Assembly (NCBI GenBank): GCA_024291935.2
Contig: CM044308.1
Location: 115,594,501 to 115,658,500 of the forward strand
Origin: Okapia johnstoni
Taxonomy: Eukaryota > Chordata > Mammalia > Artiodactyla > Giraffidae
DNA length: 64,000 nt
Direction of reading: 5' to 3'
Numbering within the stretch: the stretch's first letter is position 1; the number at the start of each line of letters is the position of its first letter. The notes under the pieces are model-generated. The model worked only from the letters and a program-made list of their open reading frames with translations, did not search any database and had not been told where the DNA came from. This document shows positions 9,801 to 20,530 of this stretch, one piece after another. The translations under genes and the position numbers were made by a program.

Positions 9801-10289
9801 TAGGGGTGGTTGGTCTCCTAGGCACCCTTGCTCCTTGGGGTATAGCTCAGCCTCCGCAGGTTGGTTGTGTCCATGCTCTAATGTAGGTCTAAGAGCCCCA
9901 TTCAAGACTCAGACCACAGGTCATATTTCCACGAGCTTCTCCATCTTCAGACTCCAATCCATGGAATCAACCAGCTCTGAGATCACTCTTTCTTTTGCAC
10001 CTTTGTTTGCAAGATAAGATTTCTTCTTCTTCATTGAGGGAAACCAGTAGATCACCAAGGAATGTCATCTGTCTTGAGACTGTTGCTTTTGCAAACCTAA
10101 GAATGATATGCTCTTACCTGGTAAACTTTTCCAAACTTATCTCAGGGAAAGCCAGCTATCTGTGCCAAGCAATCTAATCTCCTTGAACATTTCTAGCCTT
10201 TCTGTTCTCACCAAAAAAAAAAAGGAGTGGGGTGGGGGAAAAGCTCATCAAAGCTTTTTCTCCCTGTGATTATCATGTATAACTATGTC
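9801..10289. other. Unassigned, possibly old L1
   Basis: AT-rich, with scattered stops and no splice-supported frame. It may be the upstream part of the L1M copy to its right. Confidence 0.3.
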
Positions 10290-11465
10290 AAAAAAAATTA
10301 AGTGTTCTTGGAGGAAAGGCTAATGCTCAGCCCAAGACAGGAAAAAGTACAAGATAAGCCAGAACATCTTCATACCAGAAACAAGGAATCTATCAAACAT
10401 TATCAACGATTATGGGATTTGTGTCAAAATGACTCAGGAGCCAACTTGAATAGGCTCCCACTGGTCAAAGCTGGTGCAATTTCAGCATCAATAAGGACAA
10501 TTCCCTGTATTAAAAACACATCAAAATGTTTAAATTCATGAGTTTATAATGATACTCAAAAAGTAAAATAAACTTTGCCGGTCACCTCCAAACGATGCTA
10601 AGGAACAAGCTCATTCTTTTGAAAATTGGCAAATAAAGGGAAAGAATCAAACTCTTATCCTGCCTTTGCTATACATATGGTGGCATTGGTAACCAAATAC
10701 TTTATAAAAATAAATTTATATTAATAGAACTGTTATGGTTGACAAATGAAGAGTGAATAACTGCCATATCATTTTGTAAAAACTAATGAATTAGTCAATC
10801 TAAGAAAGGGCAGCCACATGACCGAAAAGCAACTAGATATTGACACCTCCTGTTAGAACACAGCACCAAAACAAATCAAATCTTCACCCCAACGAGCCTC
10901 CAGACTTAACTGACTGCTAGTTTACATGTAATCTGGGGACAAAGGAACACACAAAATGGCACCATGAATTGTTAGTTGCTCAGTCATATCTGACTCTTTG
11001 CGACCCCATGGATTGTAGCCCACCAGGCTCCTCTGCCCATGGAATTCTCCAGGCAAGAATACTGGGATGGGTAGCTAGTCCCTTCTCCAGGGAATCTTCG
11101 CAACCCAGGGATCGAACCCAGGTCTCTTGCATTGCAGGCAGATTCTTTACCATCTGAACCACCAGGGAAGCCCCAAATGGCATCATAGCATTCAGCAAAA
11201 TCAGATTATGGAAAAGTACACAGGATAAAGGACACAGGGTCTTTGAAAAATAAATTCCAGGAGGGAAAAAAAGATTGGAAATGGAAATTTAAAAAAGATT
11301 TAATCCTAGATTAAAGGATACGTAAGAGACTTATCCATCAATAAAAATATACACATCTTAGTGGAACTTGATAAAATCAAGCAAAGTGTAAAAAACAAAA
11401 AATTTATGAGATAATCAACAGAATTTTGATACTAATTAGATATTTAATGAAATTAAGGAATTAAC
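10290..11465 (+). repeat. Ancient L1M 3' UTR, split by a Bov-tA
   Basis: Sense L1M 3' UTR text: atgactcaggagccaacttg, then ggtcaaagctggtgcaattt, then cacatcaaaatgtttaaatt, then gagtttataatgatactcaa, and after the SINE ttaatgaaattaaggaatta. The Bov-tA at 10967-11174 separates the parts. Confidence 0.75.
10967..11174 (-). mobile_element. Bov-tA SINE, antisense
   Basis: Antisense body then head (agattctttaccatctgaac, caccagggaagcccc). The near-perfect duplication aaatggca(c/t)cat lies at 10954-10966 and 11175-11187. Confidence 0.92.
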
Positions 11466-11474
11466 ACTCACTTT

Positions 11475-11790
11475 GGGGTATGCACCAATTAGCTATTGCT
11501 GAGTAACAAAACACTCCAAAATGTAGTGACTTGAATCAACAGCTGTTTCGTATGCTCGTGATTTTGTGAGTCACCAGTTTGGGCAGGTATCATCTGGGAT
11601 GGCTCAACTATCCTGCCCAGTGTAATCAGATCACTCATAGGTATGCACTCAACTATGCCTCTGCCTCTCTCTCTCTCCAGGAGGCCTGTCACTTTCAAGA
11701 GGGTCAGCCTGGGCTTTAGGTGTCTTCATATGCTGGCAAAGCATTTGCAGCAACAAGAAGTAATGTAAGGCCATTCTCTAATCGCACAAC
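11475..11790. repeat. Ancient interspersed repeat, class uncertain
   Basis: The text gctattgctgagtaacaaaa, then atgtagtgacttgaatcaac, then gtgagtcaccagtttgggca resembles a widespread mammalian repeat (DNA transposon or MaLR-type). I could not assign the family. Confidence 0.45.
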
Positions 11791-12600
11791 TGGCCTTCAA
11801 GATGGCACCGAAGAAAGACAATAAGCTTAAGAAGTCAACCTGGAAGTTCAATTTAGACCTTACTCATCCAGTAGATGGAGAAGGCAATGGCACCCCACTC
11901 CAGTACTCTTGCCTGGAAAATCCCATGGATGGAGGAGCCTGGTAGGCTGCAGTCCATGGGGTCACTAGGAGTCAGAGACGACTGAGCGACTTCACTTTCA
12001 CTTTTCACTTTCATGCATTGGAGAAGGAAATGGCAACCCACTCCAGTGCTCTTGCCTGGAGAATCCCAGGGACGGCGGAGCCTGGTAGGCTGCCGTCTAT
12101 GGGGTCACGCAGAGTCTGACACAACTGAAGCGACTTAGCAGCAGCAGCAGCATCCAATAGAAGATGGAATTCTTAATTCTGGAAATTTTGAACACTTTCT
12201 ACAGGAGAAAGCTACAATGAATGGAAAAACTGGGAATCCTGGCAAGGCTGTCCACATTGAACACTTCAAGAGTAAAATCACAGCTGTTTCTGATAAACCG
12301 TTCTCTAAAAGGCATTTGAAATACCTTACCAAGAAATTCCATGAAAAGAACAATCTTTGTGATTGGCTTGGTGTGGCTGCATCTGACAAGGAGACTTCCA
12401 AACTTCATTACTTACAAATTAGTCAAGATAAAGATGGATCCAAGTCTGAGGACTAGATGAAGCCATCCCATATAGGGATGCTAATGGGGTGTTTTATTTG
12501 CTAATAAAACAAATAAAATGTACAAGAGGAACTTCTTAAAGTGGACCTTTATTTTATCAGTATTTTAATGAATAAAAAAACATTACTCTGTTAAAAAAAA
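11791..12600 (+). pseudogene. RPL22L1P: Processed RPL22L1 retrocopy, split by BovA2
   Basis: A retrotransposed copy of ribosomal protein eL22-like 1. The start codon is at 11802 in a cttcaagATGGCACC context like the parent mRNA. The N-terminal part encodes MAPKKDNKLKKSTWKFNLDL and reads to the His-Pro-Val motif. After the BovA2 at 11876-12150 the frame resumes at 12151 and runs without a stop to TAG at 12454-12456, including the conserved [20 protein letters not shown] and acidic SKSED end. Removing the SINE and one duplication copy gives 122 codons, the parent length, with no frameshift. In the present sequence translation would stop in the SINE at TAG 11943. It has no introns and shows an AATAAA (about 12568) and an A-run at 12592-12600. 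Substitutions at conserved eL22 positions argue for neutral drift. RPL22 itself is a worse match: the N-terminus and acidic tail fit the L1 paralogue. Confidence 0.92.
11876..12150 (+). mobile_element. BovA2 dimeric SINE within RPL22L1P
   Basis: Two BovA units in tandem (ggagaaggcaatggcacccc at left; cattggagaaggaaatggca near 12017), ending in a (gca)n tail. The duplication catcca(g/a)taga lies at 11865-11875 and 12151-12161 with one difference. It broke the retrocopy at the His-Pro-Val motif. Confidence 0.93.
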
Positions 12601-13439
12601 ATAAAAGAGCATTTATCATCTAGCAATAAATATCCAACATATTTATATGTGTACAAATATATCTTTAATATGGCATATTATAATACTGCCATACAAATAA
12701 TATGCTTCAAAGTAATCGAGAGTGGTTGGGCATGGAGATGAAAGAAGATTGTGATTTTATTGAGATTGATGGATGAGTATATGATGGGTGATTACATGAT
12801 TGTCTCTACTTTAGCATGTGGCTGAAATTTTTAATGATATCAAATTCTCTTTTTAATGACTGGTCAACTTCCAAATTCCATTGGGTCCAATGACAGGACC
12901 CACAGAAAACAGGGCACTCTCATCATTGTAGCTACTTCCAAATATCGTGTCCTGCTTCCCAAGGTAAAGAGGACTGAGGCAACACCAGGAGAGTTTTCCA
13001 CACCCTCTGCTTCCTTCCCCTCTCTGGAGAGTCACGTGAAACTGAATAGCTTGTATAAGCCACGTGGAGGGTGAGTAACTCGGTCAGCCTGGGCATACAC
13101 CATACCTATGGTTTTATTTATTAGCGTTCACTTTTCTTCCCAGGTTATTTTTGAAACTTGGGACACGGACCTCTTCTGGATGATAAATTGCAAACTATTG
13201 TAATTATTAACATAAAGAAGAATGAGAAAATGGGGACTTGGGAGCCATAAAGAGGGTAGGGGAAAGAGGCAGGGGCCTCCATGAACAGGAAGTTAAGAGA
13301 GGAGGAGGAAGAGTAAAGGAGATGAATCACATCCAACTGGGATCAGTCAACATTCACCGCATGCATAATGTGTATCGAACATTTGTCTGGATAGAAAAGG
13401 GAAAAATGTTAAAGGGACGTTATTCATCCTCTTAAAGTG
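12601..13439. other. Unassigned sequence
   Basis: The left half is AT-rich and resembles old LINE debris. About 12850-13070 holds opposed short frames without splice support. No gene assigned. Confidence 0.35.
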
Positions 13440-13525
13440 CCCACTGCCATTTATTCACTCAAAACTTGTATCGGAGTGCCTACGACATGCCAGGCTCCGT
13501 TAGAGGCTAGATGGTAATAAAAAGA
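13440..13525 (-). repeat. L2 3' end fragment
   Basis: Antisense L2 end: atttattcactcaaaacttg, then gagtgcctacgacatgccagg. Confidence 0.65.
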
Positions 13526-13564
13526 TGATTTAACACACTTTTCCAATTGGCATTAATGAGGGCT

Positions 13565-14060
13565 GTTCCCAGTTGTAATAATACATTACAATTCAAATCA
13601 GCTTAAGCAGAAATGAGAACTTACTGGCTCATGTAACTAGAAAGTCTAGGGGTGGCTTCAGGCGCATCTGGATCCAGGTGCTGCAGCGATGTTGCCAGGA
13701 ACCTGTCTCTCTCCATCTCTTGGATCAGCTTCCTTCTGTGTGGGCATCGTTCCCAGACAGACTTTCCCACTGGCAGCAACAAGTTTACATCCTACCATGT
13801 TGGCAGCAAATGTCCCGGGATTGGGGCTCCCTGGAACAGCATGGCCCTGCGCCCGTTCCTGGTCAGGGAGAAGGAATGCTCGGATGGGCCAAGCCTAGAT
13901 GGTGGGCCTGGCTTTGCGACTGGGGAAGAGGCTGGACCTACTCAGCAGCACAGACAGAGAGAGGAGAAGATTCCCCAAAGGATACTCATAGTGCAGCCTC
14001 TGGAAGAAGGGAGGATGGAGATTGGCTGGGCAAAGCAATCAATGTCCTCCCAGGGCCTTA
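13565..14060. repeat. Ancient mammalian repeat, family unassigned
   Basis: The text cagcttaagcagaaatgaga, then ctggctcatgtaactagaaa, then ctctctccatctcttggatc matches a common mammalian dispersed repeat from memory. Three overlapping plus-strand frames (13652-14074, 13678-14061, 13689-13898) lie within it and are best read as repeat artefacts. Confidence 0.5.
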
Positions 14061-14064
14061 GAGT

Positions 14065-14240
14065 CATTCATTGACCCACTCCTTTCACTCAATAAATCTT
14101 CATTGAGTGTGTGTTATGTTCCAGAGTCTATTCTAGGTGCTGGAGATAGCAACAAGACAAAGGCCTGGGATTATATTCCAGAAGTGAGGACAGAAAGCAA
14201 AGATATCAACATGTTTTTATTTAAGTTACACGATGTCCCA
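14065..14240 (-). repeat. L2 fragment, antisense
   Basis: Text cactcaataaatcttcattg, then gtgtgttatgttccagagtc, then ctaggtgctggagatagcaa is the antisense L2 3' end. Confidence 0.75.
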
Positions 14241-14511
14241 TGAAGCAAATAACACTGAAGACACTTCAGAAGATGGGCTAGTGGGGAAAGCTCACTGCAA
14301 TGGTTTGTTCAAGCTGAGACCGGGAGGCCGAAAGGAGCCTTGAGCAACCCATGTGCATAGCAGGCAAGTAGACAGACACCCTGCACCACAGGACGGCAAA
14401 TGTTCAGTAAAATGGACAGGACCCCTCCCTTGGGACATCAGGGAGGGAGCGATGAAGTCCTCTGGAGGGGCTGAGGGAGGGCAAGCACAGGGAGGGGTCA
14501 GAAGGCTTTGC
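14241..14511. other. Unassigned sequence
   Basis: No gene or clear repeat. Opposed frames at 14292-14675 (-) and 14353-14634 (+) run into the SINE debris to the right. Confidence 0.35.
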
Positions 14512-14700
14512 ACAAACTTCTTTGCTGTTGTTATTAGAGTCAAACACAACTTAGCGACTGAACAACAACAATTCTTTTTTTTTTTGGCCTCATCACAAGG
14601 CATGGGGTATCCTAGTTCCCCCACCAGGGATTGAACCTGTACCCCCTTGCAGTGGAAGGATGGAAACTTAACCACTGGACAGCCAGGGAAGTCCCTGCAC
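14512..14700. mobile_element. Bov tail plus antisense CHR SINE
   Basis: About 14525-14570 is a sense BovA/BovB tail (gagtcaaacacaacttagcg, then actgaacaacaac). A T12 run then leads into an antisense CHR SINE (caccagggattgaacctgta, then accactggacagccagggaa). Confidence 0.75.
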
Positions 14701-15105
14701 AGCCATTTAAACTAAGTCTTCAAGGATGAGTAGCTACAAGGTAGGACATGAATGAGAGAATTACAGGTAAGAGGATCAGGCACGTTAGAGGAAGAGTGAA
14801 GTTCAGCCTAGTGGACACCCTGGGGTGATAACAAGGGAGAGGCTGGGCTCACCGGCTAGGGGGTTTAACAAGGACTTGATTGCTTTGTTAACTGCCCCTC
14901 TCTGGTTTGAATGAATGAATCTCTCTCTTTTTTATCCCCCAACAACTAACGCATCTTGATGGAGCCAGATAGAGAGTGAGGGGAATCACCAGAGTGAAGC
15001 ATGTTCATGACCTCTGACCTCAGCTTGCTGGCTGAGGAGTCCGCTAATGGACCATGAGTGAGACTCACCTTGACTCTGTGCTGGAAAAAGGCTTGAATAC
15101 AATCT
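14701..15105. other. Unassigned sequence
   Basis: About 14700-14860 vaguely resembles the body of an antisense L2. Nothing else recognised. Confidence 0.3.
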
Positions 15106-15215
15106 AGGGCACCTTGCAATTTTCTAACTGGGGCACTGAGGTTCAGAGAGGGCAGGCACCTCAACAAGGTCACACAGAAAAGAGACCAGAATCAGCCACT
15201 CCCCCTGCTTCTGGA
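15106..15215 (-). repeat. MIR fragment
   Basis: Antisense MIR: ctggggcactgaggttcaga, then gagggcaggcacctcaacaa, then ggtcacacag. Confidence 0.65.
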
Positions 15216-16267
15216 CAAATGAGAGCTTTACCCCTGGGACCCTCCACCTTGAGGTCCTATTTCTACCTTCAGGACTCCTGGTGCAAGTCCAGGTTGTTAA
15301 CGTATGAAGAAGGTGTGGAAACTGCCCAGCCTTTACTTCCCCAAGTCCAGTTCCTCCAACTTGACCCCGATGTCTCAGAATCAGACTCTCCCCACCCCCA
15401 CCTCAAGGTTGTCGGTCAGTCTCACAATGCAGTGCTGGGGACTGGACCCCAACTTCCCACAGAGATAATCATCAGCTCCTTTACTCTGAGCAACCCAACC
15501 TCTCCACCCAGGGTGCTGTTTGGAGAAGCAGGAGTTGAACTCAGCTCCCCCAGGGTCATTTTCAGCAACTGAAGATTCATCCGGGAAGCCCTCCAGGGAG
15601 GTTGTTTGTGGACCACACGGGGTTTGCACCGGGCAGGGGACTTAGGAGTGGGCTGGCTGGAGGCGGGAAGCTGCCAGGGCCAGAAACGTGAGCCTGGGTC
15701 CTCCCCTCTCTCTCAGCCCTGACCACCGTGCCCACCTCTGCCCTTCCTCAAGTGGCTACTTCGAGTGATGCATGGGGTGAGCAGAGCACTTTGCAAAAAG
15801 CCCAGAGGCCTTTTTGCCTTGCTCTGCCTTGGGTCACTTGGTCTGCATCTCCAGGCCTCCCTTCCATCATCTCTAATAGGGATGCTTACAAGTTTACCTG
15901 TGTGCATTTCTCTTAGGCAGTGCTGACAACAATCACTGATTGCTGGAGGCCACCCCGAAGCTTCCCAAAGGCCATCAGTCATCATGGTCTCTGTGTTATT
16001 GTGAAATGGGGCCTTTGTCTTTAATTAAAAATGGTTTTGGTTAAGAGTTGGGACTGAGCCCTCCCAGCCAGGGAGACGCTCCAGGACCATCCCAGAGGCA
16101 GTAGGAAGGAGCCATCGAGACTAGCATGGCCAGATCAAACACAGACCCCCAGTTAATCTAGATTTTGGAAAAACAATAAATACAGTTTTTAGAGTAAGTA
16201 CATCTCAAATCTTACATGGGACATACTTATACCAAAAACATTTATTTACTGTTGATCTGAAATTTAA
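15216..16267. other. Unassigned; no supported gene
   Basis: Opposed overlapping frames at 15114-15572 (+) and 15381-15629 (-) lack convincing splice sites or domains. About 16130-16286 is AT-rich and may be an old transposon that later received the L1 insertion. Confidence 0.35.
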
Positions 16268-16286
16268 ATTAACTGACCATCCTGTG

Positions 16287-16674
16287 CTGTATTTTAAATG
16301 GATAACCTACAAAATTTAATGGTTTAAATGGATAACCTATACATATACATATATACGTACTACATGGAACTCCGCTCAATGTTATGTGGCAGTCTGGATG
16401 GGAGGGAGATTTGGGGGAGGATGGCTACACATATATGTATGGCTGAGTTCCTTTGCTGTTCACCTGACACTATCACAACATTGTTAATTGGCTACGTGTG
16501 CTGTGCTTAGTTGCTTAGCCGTGTCTGACTCTTTGCAACCTCACGGACTATAGCCCACCAGGCTCCTCTGTCCATGGGGATTCTTCAGGCAAGAATACTG
16601 GAGCGGGTTGCCATGCCCTCCTCCATGTTAATCAGCTATACCTCAATAAAAATAAAAAAATTTTAAACGAGTTA
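16287..16674 (+). mobile_element. Short L1 3' end with 19-bp duplication
   Basis: L1 3' UTR text (gggagatttgggggaggatg, then gttcacctgacactatcaca, then cagctatacctcaataaaaa). The perfect 19-bp duplication attaactgaccatcctgtg lies at 16268-16286 and 16675-16693. The 5' end carries a local repeat of ttaaatggataacct (about 16295 and 16324). A SINE is nested inside. Confidence 0.9.
16500..16622 (-). mobile_element. Truncated Bov-tA in the L1 end
   Basis: Antisense BovA body: cttagttgcttagccgtgtc, then gcccaccaggctcctctgtc, then gagcgggttgccatgccctc. The flanks tgttaatt-ggcta and tgttaatcagcta look like a diverged duplication. Confidence 0.85.
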
Positions 16675-16760
16675 ATTAACTGACCATCCTGTGTTTTCAT
16701 CTGCTCAATCAGAACAGGCCCAGGTGACGGAGGAGGGGTTGCAAGACACTCGCCTTAGGG

Positions 16761-16884
16761 GACTTCCCTGGCAGCCCAGTGGCTAAGACTCCGCCCTTCC
16801 ACCGCAGGCTGTGCAGATTCAACCCCTGGTCCGAGCACTAAGATCCCACGTGTAGCAAAACCAAAAAAAGAAGAAAAAAAAAAG
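16761..16884 (+). mobile_element. CHR-type SINE
   Basis: Head gggacttccctggcagccca, middle ttcaacccctggtccgagca, then aagatcccacgtgtagc and an A-rich tail. The frames at 16755-17192 on the minus strand partly read this SINE. Confidence 0.85.
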
Positions 16885-18481
16885 CACCCGACTGCACTCC
16901 CACATCTTCCCACCCCTCCCCTCCCAGTTCTTGTCCTGCCCCTGTGTGGTCCTCCCTGACCCATGGGGCTGGGAGCAGGGAGCAGGGAAGGAGATGTGGG
17001 GAATCCCTGCCTCCCCCCACCACCACTAAGAGCAGTGTCGGGGTGAGAAAGTGTGGGAAAATAAGGCAGAGAGATAGGGCCTTCCTGGAGGCCGCCTGCT
17101 GCTGCAGGAGTGGGCCGGCAGGGGTGGGCGGAGGGGCCACAGAGCCCCGAGTTCAGGCCGTGGGCCCTGTGTGCTGGCCCCTGAGATGGCAAAGCTTCTT
17201 AGAGGTAAATTATCTCCCTGAGAAGCAGCGCGAACCCCAGCAGATACAGAGCAGAACAAAAGCCGATTACTGCTGACAAGCTGCGTTGTTTTGTTTTGTT
17301 TTTTTTAAGCCCTTCTAGTTCTCACTCTCTTAAAGACCCATCCCTGCCGTCAGTCGGTGAGGCCTCCGAGGGGGTGCTCAGGATGCCGGAACACTCACAA
17401 TAATCGCCTTGTTTTTATTCCATCTGAGGATGAGTGCCACGGCTGAGAGGGCAGCAGACTCCAGACTGAGCCTTAGACCCAGAGAGAGGGTGCCGGGCAG
17501 ATGCGTCTCCCCCCTCCACCCACAGAGCTCATTCTGTCTCCTTTCAGGATCCCTGCACCCACATCCACACTCCTGCCCTGGCCCCTGCCATTGCCCACAC
17601 AGGCCCAATGCCTCACTGACCTTGTCCTCCTCAGCAACCAGCTCCCCAGGCCTGGTGGGAGGCTGTTTAATCCTGCCCCATCCAGGGGCTGTCTTGTAAA
17701 ACAAGCCCCTTAGGGTTTCCTAGGGGCCTTCCCTGCACAGAGCCTTGCATGACTGTTCAGGGCTGGGAGGGTCCTCAACCATGAGCCTGCACCCAAGGCA
17801 GAGATCCCTGGGATGCTCGTAACCCGAGGGAAGAATGACAAGGGGCATGGCCCATCCCACTCCTACAGCCTGGAAAGGTCATCATGGAGAGCCAGGAAAA
17901 GGGGGAATCGAGGGAACTTGAGCTTCAGTGTGTAGGCGGTATGGGGGGATGGTAGGGGGCAGAAATTATTTCGGAGAACTGGCAGCAGAGATTAACCAGT
18001 TCTCTCCCTGTTGCAATTAAATTTTTCCCTGGTACCTTGATCCATCTGTCCTGTTTCTGCCCCATGGGGCCTCCTAGAGCAAGTCCAGATTCTTTCTAAT
18101 AGGTGAAGACTCTGCTGAGACTTCCAAGTCTTTTCTTCCTCAAATCTGTTTCCTTCAACTTTGTCCCAGAGGGCTCAGGGTTCACCCACCTCCAGTTTGT
18201 CAGAGTCCATCTCAAAGTGCCATACCTAGGGCTAGACATGGGGTTCCCACACAAAAGGATTTTTCACCTCCTTGAGTCTGAGCACCATACCTCTATTAAT
18301 GCAGCCCAAGATTTTACTAATTTTTAGCTGAAGCTTAGACTGAGTCCAAGACACTAACCGAGTCACAGTGAGGGAAGAAAACTCCCTCGGGAGCCATATG
18401 TTTGAGGAACCACAAACGGGAGAAACTTCAATGCTCTGAGTTTGACAAATATTCTTTTCCTTCTTGCACTTATTTTTCATT
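16885..18481. other. Repeat-poor block, no gene recognised
   Basis: GC-rich with several opposed open frames (for example 16944-17276 +, 17409-17699 +, 17378-17704 -). None has a clear pair of splice sites. About 17380-17460 is repeat-free with AT-rich text (caataatcgccttgttttta) and could be regulatory. Confidence 0.35.
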
Positions 18482-18765
18482 GTTTTTTTTTTTTAATTGG
18501 AGCATAATTGCTTTACAATGGTGTGTCAGTTTCTGCTGTGGAACAAAGTGAATCAGCTCTATGTATACATATATCCCCTCCCTTTGAGCCTCCTTCCCAT
18601 CCCACCCTCATCCCACCCTCTAGGTCACCACAGAGCACCAAGCGGAGCTCCCTATGCTATACACAGCTTCCCAGCAGCTGTCTGTTTTACACACAGTGGT
18701 ATGCATAGGCCAATGCTACTCTCTCAACTCGTGCTCCCCTCCCCTTCCCTTACTGCAAACTTTCT
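18482..18765 (-). mobile_element. L1 3' end, antisense
   Basis: Starts with a T run, then ggagcataattgctttacaa, then cagtttctgctgtggaacaa, then catatatcccctccctttga: the antisense 3' end of ruminant L1. Confidence 0.85.
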
Positions 18766-18859
18766 ACTTTATCTTTCTACTTTCTGACACCTAGAGCTCT
18801 TCACCATCCCCTTTCCCCCTCTTCCTTTCCTTTTCAGCTTCTTTTTCACCTCTCCTCAT

Positions 18860-19050
18860 CGCAGCATCAAATACCTGCATGACCTTGGGCAAGTCACTTT
18901 GCCTCTCCAAAGCTCTCACTCCCCATCTGAAAATGGCAGTAATAGTCGCTGGGTGGCTGACTTCCCAGAGCCTGCCTGATGACTCCACTGAGATCATTAA
19001 TGGATGAGCAAGAACTTTGCGAACTATTCAACACTGTGCAAATGAAAGGC
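18860..19050 (+). repeat. MIR
   Basis: Sense MIR: tacctgcatgaccttgggca, then agtcactttgcctctccaaa, then ctccccatctgaaaatggca, then aactattcaacactgtgcaa. Confidence 0.8.
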
Positions 19051-19194
19051 GTTATTTATTTATTTATCCATTTATTTATTAATCTTGCTCAGGACCCTGT
19101 GCTGAGCATTCCACAAAGGGAGAGAAATAAGCAGAGCTCAAGACTGCCCAGACAGAGCTTGAACCCTGCAATGTAAGAGCCAGAGAGGGGTCTT

Positions 19195-19450
19195 AGGGAG
19201 CAGAGAGCACACCCCCTTTATTTTACAGATGGGGAAATTGAGCCTTCTCTAGTATAAATACCTGATGTGAGGCAAATTGTTTCTAAGCACTTGGGGGCAT
19301 TCACTTATTCAGTCCTCAAAAATCCTATGAAGCAGGTACTATCATGACTCCGCTTAAAAGATGGGTAGACGGAGCCACAGAGAAGCAGCATAACTTGTCC
19401 CGGGTCATGTAGCTAAGGGGAACAAAATGAGAATTCCAGTCTAGATAGGC
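19195..19450 (-). repeat. Two MIR fragments
   Basis: Antisense cores at about 19210-19245 (ttattttacagatggggaaa, then ttgagcc) and 19290-19440 (atcctatgaagcaggtacta, then gggtagacggagccacagag, then gtcccgggtcatgtagctaa). Confidence 0.7.
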
Positions 19451-19854
19451 TTGCTCCAGAACACGCGCCCTTCAGCACCATGCAGGGTCCCCCGGTGTGT
19501 TGGGAGCAGAGGCTGCAGGCCAAACTGTTTTGTTTGCATTCCAGGCTGTTCCCATGGAACTGGGACTGGCCACGGAACATAGATGGGGCTGGGGGGCAGC
19601 TTGGACTAGCCTCATCCCATGATACCCACCATTACCTTGGATTCCTAGGTATCTAGGATTTATGGCTCTGAGTCAGAAAGGGGAGGCTTGGGGGAAAGGG
19701 AAGCCTCTAGAGCAGGTACAGGCGTAGCAAGAGGATAAGGGGCTTCTAGAAACAGATAACCAAGAGAGCAGAAAGCAGTCTCCCCAGAAGGTGGGGGCAG
19801 AGGAGGGGCACCCACAGGTTGGTGGCAGGTGGGTGACAAGGACAGGTATGGAGA
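19451..19854. other. Unassigned sequence
   Basis: No gene or repeat recognised. The minus frame at 19660-19920 has no splice or domain support. Confidence 0.35.
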
Positions 19855-19984
19855 TAGGTAGTGTTTACTCAACATCATCCCCATTTTACATAGGAGAAGA
19901 TGGTGGCCAATAAAAGTCAAGTGTCTTGCCCAGTATCATAGGCTCAGAGCCAAGGCCACAACCCAAAGCTCTTGACTTTTAGTC
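19855..19984 (-). repeat. MIR fragment
   Basis: Antisense MIR: catccccattttacatagga, then gtcaagtgtcttgcccagta, then tcataggctcagagccaagg. Confidence 0.7.
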
Positions 19985-20178
19985 CCTAGTTCCTTGTGGC
20001 TCAACTGGTAAAGAATCTGCCTGCAGTGCTGGAGACCTGGGTTCGATCCCTGGGTTGAGAAGATCCCCTGGAGAAGGGAAAGGCTACCCACTCCAGTATT
20101 CTGGCCTTGAGAATTCCATGGACTGTATAGTCCACAGAGTCGCAAAGTCGGACACAACTGAGCAACTTTCACTTTCCT
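19985..20178 (+). mobile_element. Bov-tA SINE
   Basis: Text tagttccttgtggctcaact, ggtaaagaatctgcctgcag, gggttcgatccctgggttga, then actccagtattctggccttg and the tail gacacaactgagcaact. Confidence 0.9.
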
Positions 20179-20182
20179 TCCA

Positions 20183-20336
20183 CTTTAAAACCCTGAAAGC
20201 TATGTCTGGTCTATTTTAGGGAACTTTCCAGAATATGAGATGCTGAGGCCAGGATATGTGACTGGTGACACCTTGTGCATTCATATTCTAGAAAGTTCCC
20301 CAAAGCAGACTAGAAATAGCATTCTGGGTTTTAAAG
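20183..20336. repeat. Long inverted repeat (60-bp arms)
   Basis: The left arm (20183-20242) and the reverse complement of the right arm (20277-20336) match at about 52 of 60 positions by eye. The innermost shared block is gggaactttc followed by agaatatga. The loop is about 34 bp. Several mismatches would be G:U in RNA. It sits directly after the Bov-tA tail and before a MIR, and belongs to neither. Possible origins are a palindromic DNA transposon or a stem-loop precursor; I could not name a family. Confidence 0.85.
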
Positions 20337-20342
20337 AGGGAG

Positions 20343-20530
20343 GAGCTATGGACTCAAAGTCAGCAGTCTTGGGTTGTGGCATTGGTTCTGAGCCTGTGAT
20401 ACTGGGCAAGTCACTTGACTTTTATTGGCCACCATCTCCCTATCTGTAAAATGGGGATGATAAATCCTACCTATCTCATCAGGTTGTCCTAGGAGCACAT
20501 GAGTTTCTGGTTCTGTAAGTTTGGCGATGT
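20343..20530 (+). repeat. MIR
   Basis: Sense MIR with good preservation: actgggcaagtcacttgact, then accatctccctatctgtaaa, then atggggatgataaatcctac, then atctcatcaggttgtcctag. Confidence 0.85.

Noticed and set aside
12217..12456. A 79-codon ribosomal-protein-like frame starting ATG at 12217
   Set aside because: The ATG is an internal Met codon of the RPL22L1 retrocopy, so it is the 3' half of a pseudogene.
13652..14074. Three overlapping plus-strand frames of 69-140 codons
   Set aside because: They fall inside what looks like an ancient dispersed repeat and have no splice sites or domains.
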